Shown in pieces: positions 42,758 to 51,639 of a stretch of DNA of 64,000 nucleotides; positions within the stretch are counted from its first letter, which is position 1; the number at the start of each line of letters is the position of its first letter. This DNA comes from Cesiribacter sp964504565. GTDB lineage: Bacteria; Bacteroidota; Bacteroidia; Cytophagales; Cyclobacteriaceae. The position numbers were made by a program, and so were the translations under genes. The stretch is from NCBI GenBank assembly GCA_964504565.1, contig CAZDEY010000007.1, positions 1 to 64,000 of the forward strand, given 5' to 3'. The notes under the pieces are model-generated. The model had not been told where the DNA came from, ran no database searches, and saw only the letters and a list, made by a program, of their open reading frames with translations.

Positions 42758-45700
42758 ATGCGCGCAGTTTTACTCTTCATTTTAAGTTTGCTTACTGCCC
42801 CGGTGTACGGCCAAACCCAACCCGCTCCGGCCGCCGATAGCCTGCTTCAGGTGCTAGCCACCAGCCCGGCCGATACTAGCCAAGTTAGTACGCTATTAGC
42901 ATTAGCCAATCTATATAATAAGAAAGATAGCCCCCAGGCGCTGTACTACGCAAAAAAGGCATTTGCGCTTGCCCGACAGCATAGGTACACCTCCGGAGAA
43001 ATTCGGGCTATGATTCAGCTAGGCCGTGCGCATACTGACTTAAAACAGGCCGATTCGGCCTTGCTGGTTTACGAAGACGCCCTGGCCCTAAGCCGAAAAA
43101 CCAACAATTACCGCCTTGAGATTAAGGTGCTGGAATCGCTGGCTAACCAAAATTCACACTCGGGCAGTAGCTATAAATCGGAAGGGTTGCTAAACCAGTA
43201 CGAAGCAGTGCTGGCCACGGCCCGTAAGCAGGGCGATAGCCTGGCGGTAGCTAATATTTACTACAATATTGCCGTAATTCAGTACGGTATGGGCAATAAA
43301 GACCGGTTTCTGGAATTAGCTTACAGTAGCCTGAACCTCTACGAGGCCTACAACGGCCCTAAGAAAATGGTTATGTCGGTGGTAATAGACATTGGCTCTA
43401 TACTAGACCAACAGGGTAAACTGCCGCAGGCCCTGGAGTATTATTATCGGGGCCTGGCCATGGCCGAAGCCCTGGACGATAAGTTTGGCTTGGTGCGGGT
43501 GCTGAATAACTTAGGCAACTTCTTCGGGAAGAAGAAAGAGTACGAACAAGCTCTAAAAAATTACAGCCGGGGTCAGCAAGTAGCTGCCGAGCTAGGGAAC
43601 GTAATGCTCAGTACCTACTTACTACACAATATGGGCAATATTTACCTTGCTCAGAAAAATCCTGAGCAGGCCAAACAGGCTTTTTTAAAATCATACCGAA
43701 CCCGACAGGCCAATAACCTAACCTGCATTATGGCTTCTGATTTAGCCTCCTTAGGTTCCTGTTACTTAAAACTATACCAGCCCGACTCAGCCAATTTCTA
43801 TGCGGAGCAGGCTCTTAGCATTTCGCAGTCATGCAATAACCCTCAGCTAATTATGCGCAGCAAGCGGCTGCTGGGCGATGTTAACCTGGCCCGAGGCCAG
43901 GCTGCCCAGGCAATACCCTATTTTAAGGAGGCCGAGCAGCAGGCCCTTGCAATAAGCGCAACTCAAGAGCTTCACGAAATTAAAAAACAGCTTTACCTAA
44001 GTTACAAGCGACTAGGCCGGCATGCCCAGTCCCTAACTTATCTGGAGGAGGCTACGGCCATGCAAGACTCGTTGCAAAACGACGAAAACACCAAGAAGCT
44101 GGCTATGCTGGAAGCGGAGTACCACTTCAACCAGGAAAAGAAGGAGTTGGAGTACGAAAAGGAAAAGGAACAACTAGGTTTGCAAGCTCGCATAGCCGAA
44201 CAAGAAACCAAGCAGCAGGCGTCCTTACTAGGCTTAGGCCTGGCGGGTTTGTTGCTTATTGCCTTAGGTACGCTCTTCTACCAAAAACGCAAAGCTAACT
44301 TTCTGCTTTCTTCCAAGAACGTAAAAATTAAAAGCCAGCGCGATAAAATTAAGCATCAGTGGAGGGAACTGGACCGCTATAAGGTAGAACTGGAAGAAAG
44401 GGTAGAAGAGCTGGATACGCAAAACGAGAAGATAGAGAAACAGAAGCGGGAAGTTGAGCGCTCGTACCGTACGGTAACTACCCTAAGTCAGTTAGGCCAA
44501 AATATTACGGCCACCTTAGATTTAAAAAGCATAATTGAAACCCTGTACCATAGCATTGACGAGCTAATGCAGGTTGATTCCTTTGGGGTAGGCCTGGCCG
44601 ATGAAGCCCGCCAGGTTCTTTATTTTAAACACGCTTTTGAAGAAGGCCGCGAACTGCCGGAGTTTGAGCAGGATTTAACCGCTAACGATAAAATTGCCGT
44701 ATGGAGTTATAAAACAGGCAATGAGGTATTTATAAACGATCTTTACGCCGAATACAGCAATTATATGCCCTTTTTGCCACCGGCCCACCCGGCCGGCAAG
44801 CAGTATTCCGAATCGGTAATTTACGTGCCTTTACGTATTAAAGATAAGGTAGTAGGTGTAATAACCGTGCAGAGTTTTCGCAAGCAGGCTTACCGCCCCC
44901 ACCACCTGGATATTTTGCGTACCTTGGCAGCCTATACTGCTATTGCACTGGATAACGCCCATGCCTACAGCCAACTGAATGAAATAAACGGGGAGCTATC
45001 GACCACCTTAACCAATCTTAAAGAAACCCAGGCTCAACTGGTGCAGTCGGAGCGTATGGCCTCGCTGGGCCAGTTAACGGCCGGTGTGGCCCACGAAATT
45101 AACAACCCTATCAACTTTGTATCGGCCGGTATTGACTCGCTTACCGATAACTACAAGGATTTAAGTTTACTGCTGGAAAAGTTTGCAGCGCTAAAACCCG
45201 GTGACGACAATATAGCCCTGCTACATGAAATTGAAGACTTGAAGCAGGAGTTAGAGCTAGATTATTTGTTAATGGAAGTGCCTCAGTTATTGCAAGGCAT
45301 AAAAACCGGGGCGCAACGTACCTCCGAAATAGTGAAGGGTCTGCGCAACTTTACCAGGCTAGATGAGCAGGATCTGAAACAAATTGATATCCACGAGGGG
45401 CTAAATTCTACCCTAACTTTGCTACGACCCAAAATTGATGATCGGATAGCTGTAGAAACGCACTATGGCGAGGCTCCCCTGATATATTGTTATCCGGGCC
45501 AGTTAAACCAAGTATTTATGCACGTACTTAGTAATGCTGTACAGGCAATTGACGGCAGCGGTACCGTAAAAGTATCTACTACGTTAGTAGCCAATAGCCT
45601 GCATATTATTATAGCTGATACCGGGCGGGGCATGACGCCCGAGGTACAGCAACGCATATTTGAACCCTTTTTTACTACCAAGGAGGTAGGGGAAGGCACC

Positions 45701-45832
45701 GGTTTAGGGCTAGCCATTACCTATAGTATTATTGAGAAGCACCAAGGTAGCATTAGTGTCAGTAGCCAGCCTGGCCAAGGCACGGAGATAACCATTAAGC
45801 TGCCTTTACAGCTTAATTTTATGGTGGCTTAG
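42758..45832 (+). CDS. TPR-GAF sensor histidine kinase
   Basis: This two-component histidine kinase has about 1024 residues. From the N-terminus it has a signal peptide (ending VYGQTQ), a periplasmic TPR array (about 45-440), one membrane helix (about 492-512), a coiled coil (about 525-585) and a GAF domain (about 590-735). A HisKA-like dimerisation segment follows, with phospho-acceptor His779 in GVAHEINNPINFV. A HATPase domain (about 905-1020) closes it, with NAVQAI (N box), DTGRGM (G1) and GTGLGLAI (G2). I choose ATG 42758 because it starts the signal peptide; an in-frame GTG lies 39 bases earlier. There is no receiver domain or adjacent response regulator. The 3' end overlaps the DinB gene by 27 bases. 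Confidence 0.92.
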   Translation: MRAVLLFILSLLTAPVYGQTQPAPAADSLLQVLATSPADTSQVSTLLALANLYNKKDSPQALYYAKKAFALARQHRYTSGEIRAMIQLGRAHTDLKQADSALLVYEDALALSRKTNNYRLEIKVLESLANQNSHSGSSYKSEGLLNQYEAVLATARKQGDSLAVANIYYNIAVIQYGMGNKDRFLELAYSSLNLYEAYNGPKKMVMSVVIDIGSILDQQGKLPQALEYYYRGLAMAEALDDKFGLVRVLNNLGNFFGKKKEYEQALKNYSRGQQVAAELGNVMLSTYLLHNMGNIYLAQKNPEQAKQAFLKSYRTRQANNLTCIMASDLASLGSCYLKLYQPDSANFYAEQALSISQSCNNPQLIMRSKRLLGDVNLARGQAAQAIPYFKEAEQQALAISATQELHEIKKQLYLSYKRLGRHAQSLTYLEEATAMQDSLQNDENTKKLAMLEAEYHFNQEKKELEYEKEKEQLGLQARIAEQETKQQASLLGLGLAGLLLIALGTLFYQKRKANFLLSSKNVKIKSQRDKIKHQWRELDRYKVELEERVEELDTQNEKIEKQKREVERSYRTVTTLSQLGQNITATLDLKSIIETLYHSIDELMQVDSFGVGLADEARQVLYFKHAFEEGRELPEFEQDLTANDKIAVWSYKTGNEVFINDLYAEYSNYMPFLPPAHPAGKQYSESVIYVPLRIKDKVVGVITVQSFRKQAYRPHHLDILRTLAAYTAIALDNAHAYSQLNEINGELSTTLTNLKETQAQLVQSERMASLGQLTAGVAHEINNPINFVSAGIDSLTDNYKDLSLLLEKFAALKPGDDNIALLHEIEDLKQELELDYLLMEVPQLLQGIKTGAQRTSEIVKGLRNFTRLDEQDLKQIDIHEGLNSTLTLLRPKIDDRIAVETHYGEAPLIYCYPGQLNQVFMHVLSNAVQAIDGSGTVKVSTTLVANSLHIIIADTGRGMTPEVQQRIFEPFFTTKEVGEGTGLGLAITYSIIEKHQGSISVSSQPGQGTEITIKLPLQLNFMVA

Positions 45833-46390
45833 GCCACTGCCTTGCGCGGCCAGTACCCGATCGGCCTGCTGCAGGTGGCGTATTTGGTGGTTAATGATGA
45901 AGCGCAGCGTATCGCCCAGATTAAATTTGAGCAGGGGCAGCGTTAGTTTGCACTTTACCTTGCTCAGATTTACCCCGGCGGCTTTATTTAATACCTTCAG
46001 TAGCTCGTTTTGCTGACGAATGAACTCCGTTATAACCTCTATATCTAATTGAGCGTGCAGGGGGTTTTTGTCTTTTAGAGCGGGCATTTTTAGCACGCTA
46101 CCGTCGGCGTTGGGGCGCATGGTGTTGGCAGCGTAGTTGCCCAGCCAGCCACTCTTAAACTCGGCTACGGGCTGCTTGGGTGCCTGCGCAATTTTGGTAC
46201 GGAATTCCTCCAGGTAAATTTCTCCGTAGCGGTTCAGGTGTTCCAGACACTCCAGCACACTCCATTTACCCTCCGCCGGCCGCCACTGCAGCACCTCTGG
46301 CGGCAGCTTTTGGTACGTTTGCGCCCGTTGTAGGCAGTACGTTACTTGTTCCTGAAGTTCGGTGAGTAGGGCAGGGGTTGGCTTTCTCAT
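45806..46390 (-). CDS. DinB-like four-helix-bundle protein
   Basis: This 194-residue protein of the DinB/YfiT-like superfamily (not the DNA polymerase) has KWSVLECLEHLNRYGEIYLE with the first metal His (about residue 51) and FIINHQIRHLQQADRVLA with two further His residues. The three could bind one metal ion. Related proteins are thiol-dependent S-transferases or have no known activity. It converges on the histidine kinase gene, overlapping it by 27 bases, and stands just left of the Argonaute island. Confidence 0.87.
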   Translation of the reverse strand: MRKPTPALLTELQEQVTYCLQRAQTYQKLPPEVLQWRPAEGKWSVLECLEHLNRYGEIYLEEFRTKIAQAPKQPVAEFKSGWLGNYAANTMRPNADGSVLKMPALKDKNPLHAQLDIEVITEFIRQQNELLKVLNKAAGVNLSKVKCKLTLPLLKFNLGDTLRFIINHQIRHLQQADRVLAAQGSGLSHHKIKL

Positions 46391-46471
46391 AGCGTTTAGG
46401 TTTCCCGTAAAGGTAGTACGGGCTACTTAGAGAAGCCTTGATTTGGATCAAGGGTTTTGGTGAATTGGGGA

Positions 46472-46504
46472 TTTGCTGTATATTGTTTTAATTAAACTTT
46501 TTTG
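46472..46504 (+). promoter_or_regulatory. Candidate promoter for the Argonaute operon
   Basis: TTTG at 46472-46475 and CTTTTTTG at 46497-46504 are 21 bases apart. The -33 box is exact and the -7 box keeps TTTG but lacks TA. The leader would be about 50 bases. Confidence 0.35.
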
Positions 46505-46560
46505 TCAGTACAAACGCAATAATCATTAGAAATTGTATCAGAGGTTTTCAAAATGGTTCT

Positions 46561-48432
46561 ATGAAACAAGAAAATATATATTTAAACTTTATTGAAATTG
46601 ACCCTTTAGGTGAAGATGCACAACTCGATTTATATAAAAAACTAATTGTAGATAAGAAAGAAAGGCAGATTTCCGGAAAATTGCCTCCTAACTATATTAG
46701 GCAATATTCAATTAGTATTGATCATGATGATAAGTTTGAAAAGTTTACTTATAATTTAAATGATAATCATGATATAACTAAGAAATTACTTTTATATAGC
46801 CTATATAATTCTATAGTTGCTAATCATACAAAGTATCTAGCAGAGATTAAAGATGATTTTTTGAGTATGATAGAATTAGTAGTTGAGCGGTATGATGAAG
46901 GAGATAGAATAGTAACATTAAGTCCATATTACTTAAAACCAAAACAGAGGTTTGGATTTCTGATTGATACTAATTTCAGAGAAAATAAGGAGAATTCTAA
47001 TCTTAGAAAAAAACAAGAATTATATCTGCAGATAGATGATAAAGGGAGAAGTAATAAGAATTATTATTCGGATAAACTTTCAATTATCTCTAAAATAATA
47101 AAGGAGGCTTTCGCATTTGAAATAGGGAATAAAAGGTTCATATTATCAAATAAATTAGTTGGTCTTAAATACAGAAGCCTTGATAAAAAAAAGTACATCT
47201 TTCATAAGAATGGTACGAGTTTTTCTCAGTTTCAAGGATTAAGGAACTATGGTCCATATAGAAATCCGGCTAAATACAGAGATATAAAATTCTACTTCTT
47301 ATTCACTAATAATAATAGGGGTTTTGCAAATCAAATATATAGAGCACTTAGCGGGAGTCTTTATCCAGGAACATTTCCTGGATTAAAAGAAATGTTCAAT
47401 ATAAATTTTGAAATTGAAAATTTAGAGCAAATTAAACTTTCTGATTATTCATTTTTATCTATAGATTCTGCTCTTCAAATACTGATGAACGAAAAGAATG
47501 AGTGTTCGCGCCAGTTTGTAATTTATATTGAGGAGAATAATCATGAAAAGATACAAAAGGATATATACTATTACCTAAAATCTAAAGTTCTTGCTCTTGG
47601 TATTCCTCTTCAAGTCTTAACCACTGAAAAATTAAGTATTGGGGACTCTTTAAAATGGTCAGCATCCAGTATAGGATTACAAATATTTGCGAAGCTAGGG
47701 GGTGTGCCTTGGGTTGTTGAACCAACAGAAGATAACTGTTTAATACTTGGTATTGGTCAGGCTTATGAAAAAATTGATGATCATGTAAAGAAACATATAG
47801 CTTATACAGTTTGTGTTGATAGTAGTGGATTGTTTAAGAAGATAGAAATGTTATCATCCAATAAAGATTTGGATGACACTTATTATAGTTCAATAGGTGA
47901 AAGTATAAAAAGAATTATAAGAAGTCCTGAGTATTCTCATTATACCAAATGTGCAATACATATTCCTTTTAATATATCTAATAAAGCTATTAATGTAATT
48001 GTTGAAGCTGGAAATTATCTTTCAAATAAACTTGAAGTTAAAATCGCTAAAGTGAATAGAAAAAATAAATTCTTTGGCTACAGTATTCACAATACTAGAG
48101 TTCCTTATGAAAGCTCGTATATTGTTTTAGATAATAACGAATTTTTAGTTTGGTTCGAAGGGCTCAATCATGGTAATGAAATCTTGTATAAAAAAATAGG
48201 TAATCCAGTTCATGTGAAATTTTTGAATTTAAAGGAGAGCGAGGGTTCAGATACAAGGTTTTTACAAGATATATTAAACTTGTCTGGCGCAAACTGGAGA
48301 GGGTTTAACGCAAAATCCGTACCCGTTTCTATATTTTATTCAGAATTGGTTGCCGGATACACAAGAGAATTTAGGCAATTTCCTTCTTTTGACGAAACTA
48401 GCTTGACCCAAAGTTTTCCTTGGTTCCTTTAA
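46561..48432 (+). CDS. Prokaryotic Argonaute, catalytically inactive, long-B-like
   Basis: This 623-residue guide-binding protein has MID and PIWI domains plus its own N-terminal half. Residues 1-215 contain YYLKPKQRFGFLIDTNFR and an ELYLQIDD block resembling N/L1/L2 linkers, with no recognisable PAZ. The MID part (about 216-378) begins with GLRNYGPYR and keeps the guide-5'-phosphate pocket: Tyr336-338, Lys340, Gln351, Lys357 and Lys378 (AKLGGVPW). PIWI (about 380-623) starts with CLILGIGQ, where the first catalytic Asp is replaced by Gly, and no DEDX tetrad can be assembled, so target cutting is unlikely. It ends NWRGFNAKSVPVSIFYSE through PWFL, as Argonautes do. It lies 8 bases before a SIR2 gene. 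Codon use is far more AT-rich than its neighbours, suggesting horizontal gain. Confidence 0.9.
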   Translation: MKQENIYLNFIEIDPLGEDAQLDLYKKLIVDKKERQISGKLPPNYIRQYSISIDHDDKFEKFTYNLNDNHDITKKLLLYSLYNSIVANHTKYLAEIKDDFLSMIELVVERYDEGDRIVTLSPYYLKPKQRFGFLIDTNFRENKENSNLRKKQELYLQIDDKGRSNKNYYSDKLSIISKIIKEAFAFEIGNKRFILSNKLVGLKYRSLDKKKYIFHKNGTSFSQFQGLRNYGPYRNPAKYRDIKFYFLFTNNNRGFANQIYRALSGSLYPGTFPGLKEMFNINFEIENLEQIKLSDYSFLSIDSALQILMNEKNECSRQFVIYIEENNHEKIQKDIYYYLKSKVLALGIPLQVLTTEKLSIGDSLKWSASSIGLQIFAKLGGVPWVVEPTEDNCLILGIGQAYEKIDDHVKKHIAYTVCVDSSGLFKKIEMLSSNKDLDDTYYSSIGESIKRIIRSPEYSHYTKCAIHIPFNISNKAINVIVEAGNYLSNKLEVKIAKVNRKNKFFGYSIHNTRVPYESSYIVLDNNEFLVWFEGLNHGNEILYKKIGNPVHVKFLNLKESEGSDTRFLQDILNLSGANWRGFNAKSVPVSIFYSELVAGYTREFRQFPSFDETSLTQSFPWFL

Positions 48433-48440
48433 AAATTATT

Positions 48441-49511
48441 ATGAAGTCAGAGCAGTTAGTTTTTCTTTTGGGAGCAGGAGCTAGTGTAGAAGCTAAAATA
48501 CCAGCTTCTAATGATATGGTTGATGATGTTGAGAGATTCATCAAATCTAAGCAGAGCTGGATCAATTACTACGATTTATATAATTATATAAAGAGTTCAA
48601 TAATCTATGGTAAAGGTATTCAAGGTCAGTTTAACTATAGATTTAATATAGAGGATTTGCTTATTGTGTTGGAGGCATTAGAGCAGAGAGATAAAAGTAT
48701 AATGTATCCTCATATTGGAAATTGGAATATGAGACTCGTAGAAGTTGCCGGTGAAAACTTCAAAAATATTCGCGAATTTAAATCCTTAATAAAGGAACAG
48801 ATTAGTGATTGGGTCAAGCCTAAAGAAGGTTACGAGAAAGCTTCTTACTATAGTAATTTCATAAGCCTTCAAAACGAATTAGGTGAAACTTTAAAAATTT
48901 TTACATTGAACTATGACCTGTGCTTCGAAAGAACAATTGATCGCAATGACAAAAATTTAATCCTAGAGCTAGGATTTAGTGACAGAAGATGGAGTTATAA
49001 ACATTTTGATTCAATAGATTCTGAAACTCATGGGACACACTTTGCTTTATACAAACTTCACGGATCGGTTAGTTGGAAAAGAATAGATGGAAGTATAACT
49101 ATTGAAGATGATCCTGTTCGAGATGCCGAACTTATCTTCGGAACTCCATATAAGTTAACTTCTACGGACCCTTATTTCTTTTATAGTACTGAATTCAGAA
49201 AAAGCTTGTTGAATCAAAAAGCAAAATTAATTATTACAATAGGCTATAGTTTTTATGATGATTATTTAAATAAATTCATAACCCAAGCTATGAGAGAGGA
49301 TTCTACTATGATACTTGTAGTTGCTACATATACCAATAATAAAGAATTGTATAACGAGAAACTAGCTAATGTAGCCCAAACACTAAATATTGAAAAAGAT
49401 AGAATAATCATGTATCATGAGGGTGCTAAGCATTTTATGAACAATACGCTTTCAGTTAAAAAATTGTCAGAATTAATGCCAACTGAAGATGGCCCTTTTC
49501 TTGCTGAGTAA
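48441..49511 (+). CDS. SIR2-domain effector, Argonaute-associated
   Basis: This 356-residue SIR2-like NAD-binding protein has LLGAGASVEAKIPASNDMV with the GAG(A)S dinucleotide loop (residues 11-15). IFTLNYD holds Asn157 and Asp159, KLHGSVSW holds the catalytic-type His207, and IITIGYSFYDDYLNKFI gives the closing Rossmann strand. All key residues are present, so NAD hydrolysis is plausible. Relatives linked to prokaryotic Argonautes deplete NAD when the Argonaute finds invader nucleic acid, killing the cell. Unlike SIR2-APAZ proteins it has no C-terminal APAZ domain; it ends about 45 residues after the last SIR2 strand. I start at ATG 48441, 8 bases after the Argonaute stop. It has no membrane helix. 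Confidence 0.9.
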   Translation: MKSEQLVFLLGAGASVEAKIPASNDMVDDVERFIKSKQSWINYYDLYNYIKSSIIYGKGIQGQFNYRFNIEDLLIVLEALEQRDKSIMYPHIGNWNMRLVEVAGENFKNIREFKSLIKEQISDWVKPKEGYEKASYYSNFISLQNELGETLKIFTLNYDLCFERTIDRNDKNLILELGFSDRRWSYKHFDSIDSETHGTHFALYKLHGSVSWKRIDGSITIEDDPVRDAELIFGTPYKLTSTDPYFFYSTEFRKSLLNQKAKLIITIGYSFYDDYLNKFITQAMREDSTMILVVATYTNNKELYNEKLANVAQTLNIEKDRIIMYHEGAKHFMNNTLSVKKLSELMPTEDGPFLAE

Positions 49512-49629
49512 CTATTCAATACATCATTAGATTTAATATTTTATCAATACCGACTCATAATACTAAGTATTTTAAATACATAGTATAAGCTTGGGTTAAA
49601 AAGTATATAAGCCACCCGCCCCCCTCAGC

Positions 49630-50547
49630 ATGAAGAAATGTCACATTTTAATTCTGGCGGTTGTTCTCCCCATCTTAGCCCTGGCCTACCTATACAATCT
49701 TAAAAGCCAACTTCACTTCCTACTCCGCTCCGATAACCCGCTTATTGCTTACGATGCTAGCCATCAGGTTCAGTTGTACGAATCCGAAGCTATAAAAATT
49801 AGCCGCTTGGAGTTAAGCCGCGAGGGAGATGGTATAGGCCGGGGGTTAGTGAATATGTTTAGCCAGCCGGTACTCTATCTGTTCGAGATGAAGCGGAATA
49901 AGGCTAACTTCCGGGTATCATACCACCCGCAGGGTAGCACCGCACCGCGAAATTTGGAGGCCGGTGCCCTGTTTTCCATCAACAGTGCCTTTTACACCGA
50001 AGATTTTAAGCCGACTGGCCTTATTGTGGTGGATGGTAAGCGCTACGGTCAGCCGTCCAGCTCGTCGGGCCACTTTAAGGTAGTTGGGGGCGTGGCCAAG
50101 GCCGGGCCAACCAGTATTTTTACCAACGATGCTGCCGTAGAATACAGTTGCCAGAGCCACCCTTCGCTTATGAAGGATGGGTATATTTGGGATTATATTC
50201 AGCAGGAAAGCCTGAACCCCCGCTTCTGGAACATTAAAACCTACCGCAGCCTGGTAGGGCATAAAGCCAACGGAAATGTTTGCTTTCTGGTATCGGGTAA
50301 TGGCGGGTTGCTCAGCATAAAGGAAATTGCCGAAGTAGCCAAGGCGAGCGGTATAGTTACTGCTACCTGCCTCGATGCCGGCTCGGCCCTGCAGTACGCC
50401 TTCGATGATGGCGAATTTAGCCTGAGCTTCTCCACCATCAACAACCGCATTTCCCTGGGCGATGAGTTTGATAAGTGGCTACACCAGCGCACCAACAAAC
50501 GCTTCTACAGCGAATCGCCTACCTTTATTGAGTATGGAAAATATTGA
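49630..50547 (+). CDS. Phosphodiester glycosidase-like (NAGPA/DUF2233) protein
   Basis: This 305-residue protein has an N-terminal signal anchor (about 4-23) and a NAGPA-like domain (about 75-290). FSINSAFYTEDFKPTGLIV is the typical early block, YRSLVGHKANGNVCFLVSG and SIKEIAEVAKASGIVTATCL follow, and LDAGSALQYAF corresponds to the LDGGxS segment near the active site. Relatives remove GlcNAc from phosphodiesters or act on exopolysaccharide and cell-wall teichoic acid. The substrate here is unknown. GC-rich codons return here, marking the right border of the Argonaute island. Confidence 0.82.
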   Translation: MKKCHILILAVVLPILALAYLYNLKSQLHFLLRSDNPLIAYDASHQVQLYESEAIKISRLELSREGDGIGRGLVNMFSQPVLYLFEMKRNKANFRVSYHPQGSTAPRNLEAGALFSINSAFYTEDFKPTGLIVVDGKRYGQPSSSSGHFKVVGGVAKAGPTSIFTNDAAVEYSCQSHPSLMKDGYIWDYIQQESLNPRFWNIKTYRSLVGHKANGNVCFLVSGNGGLLSIKEIAEVAKASGIVTATCLDAGSALQYAFDDGEFSLSFSTINNRISLGDEFDKWLHQRTNKRFYSESPTFIEYGKY

Positions 50548-50582
50548 GTGGTGGAAAACAAAATATAGTATCTTGGGAGATT

Positions 50583-51566
50583 ATGTTAAGACTCTGTTAC
50601 CTCCTGACCCTGTTTATATTCTTGAGTTGCACTAATTCAACAACTCATGATGAGCCACCGCCGGAGCAGGTGTATTATGTTTCCGAAAGTGATACTATGC
50701 AGAGGAACAAAGAGCTACTTCCGGAGCCAGCAAAAGATTCTGCAGAATTGGCGATCCCAAATAATCAAAACCGGCCGCCGGGGCTTTACATTGATAGGTT
50801 ACAATCGCTGCCGGGCGATTCTGTTTACTATGTGACTTTATACTTTAGAGGGGATTATGATGAACAGGCTGTTGCTGAACTAGAAGCTTCAGCTATTGAA
50901 ATTAACGTGAATAGTGATGGAGAAAAGCGATCGAAATTAGATAAAGCGCTAGTAGAGAAATACTTCTATACTGATGGCCTGGAGAAAGTTGTTCTATTCA
51001 ACACCAATCAGAAAGCTGTTGATACTCTTCAACTTTACAATTACGAATATTACGATAACCTGTTGGAAACTTCTTTTATCGCCACTTATAGGGTTGATAG
51101 GGAGATTGCCGGATTAATAGTAAGCGCCCAAAATTTTGATAGTGAAGTATTTAAATCCTCTCCGGTTTTCTATAATGATACCAGCCGAGTAAGAGGAATA
51201 GCCGCCAGAAATGGGTTTAACGTTGAGCATCTCCATTATTTATCATCCGCGCAGCTTGGTTCTGATACGCTATCAATAATTTCCTTCGCTGACTATTCTA
51301 ACGGTAAGGAATGTATGTATTTACTGAGAAACGGAGTGGCTACAGATTCGGTAATTAACGATTATGTAATAATAGATTTAATGCCAATGCCATTAGCGAT
51401 GAATAAATTCTTGCTCTACGTTTCTGAAACAATAGTTCCGGAAACAGATCTTTACTGGACTGCTTTGACAGGGATTGATACCCAAAACTTCGAGTTTGTG
51501 TTTTATGAGCGCAATAGGTTGCCCTTAAATAGCATTAATTATTTACTGCCTAGTACTGTTAAATAG
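50583..51566 (+). CDS. Lipoprotein of unknown function
   Basis: This 327-residue protein has a lipobox in LTLFIFLSC (Cys15) followed by TNSTTHDEPPPEQ. I start at ATG 50583, which puts the signal peptide first; an in-frame TTG lies 39 bases earlier. The mature region has mixed strands (SVYYVTLYFRGDYDEQAVAE; EKVVLFNTNQKAVDTLQLYN) and no motif I can name. It lies 35 bases after the glycosidase gene on the same strand and may share its transcript. Codons are moderately AT-rich. Confidence 0.75.
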   Translation: MLRLCYLLTLFIFLSCTNSTTHDEPPPEQVYYVSESDTMQRNKELLPEPAKDSAELAIPNNQNRPPGLYIDRLQSLPGDSVYYVTLYFRGDYDEQAVAELEASAIEINVNSDGEKRSKLDKALVEKYFYTDGLEKVVLFNTNQKAVDTLQLYNYEYYDNLLETSFIATYRVDREIAGLIVSAQNFDSEVFKSSPVFYNDTSRVRGIAARNGFNVEHLHYLSSAQLGSDTLSIISFADYSNGKECMYLLRNGVATDSVINDYVIIDLMPMPLAMNKFLLYVSETIVPETDLYWTALTGIDTQNFEFVFYERNRLPLNSINYLLPSTVK

Positions 51567-51639
51567 TACTAAACTATTGTTAAATTTTCAGTACTAAAAG
51601 AAGAAATTGCTAGTTTTAGGGCGTTCACCCCAACTCTCT

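Noticed and set aside
45806..46390. DNA polymerase IV (DinB)
   Set aside because: The protein is a 194-residue four-helix bundle with metal His residues; it shares only the family name.
48441..49511. SIR2 effector of Thoeris or a stand-alone DSR system
   Set aside because: No TIR partner is present and the protein is too short for DSR proteins; the tight link with an Argonaute gene explains it better.
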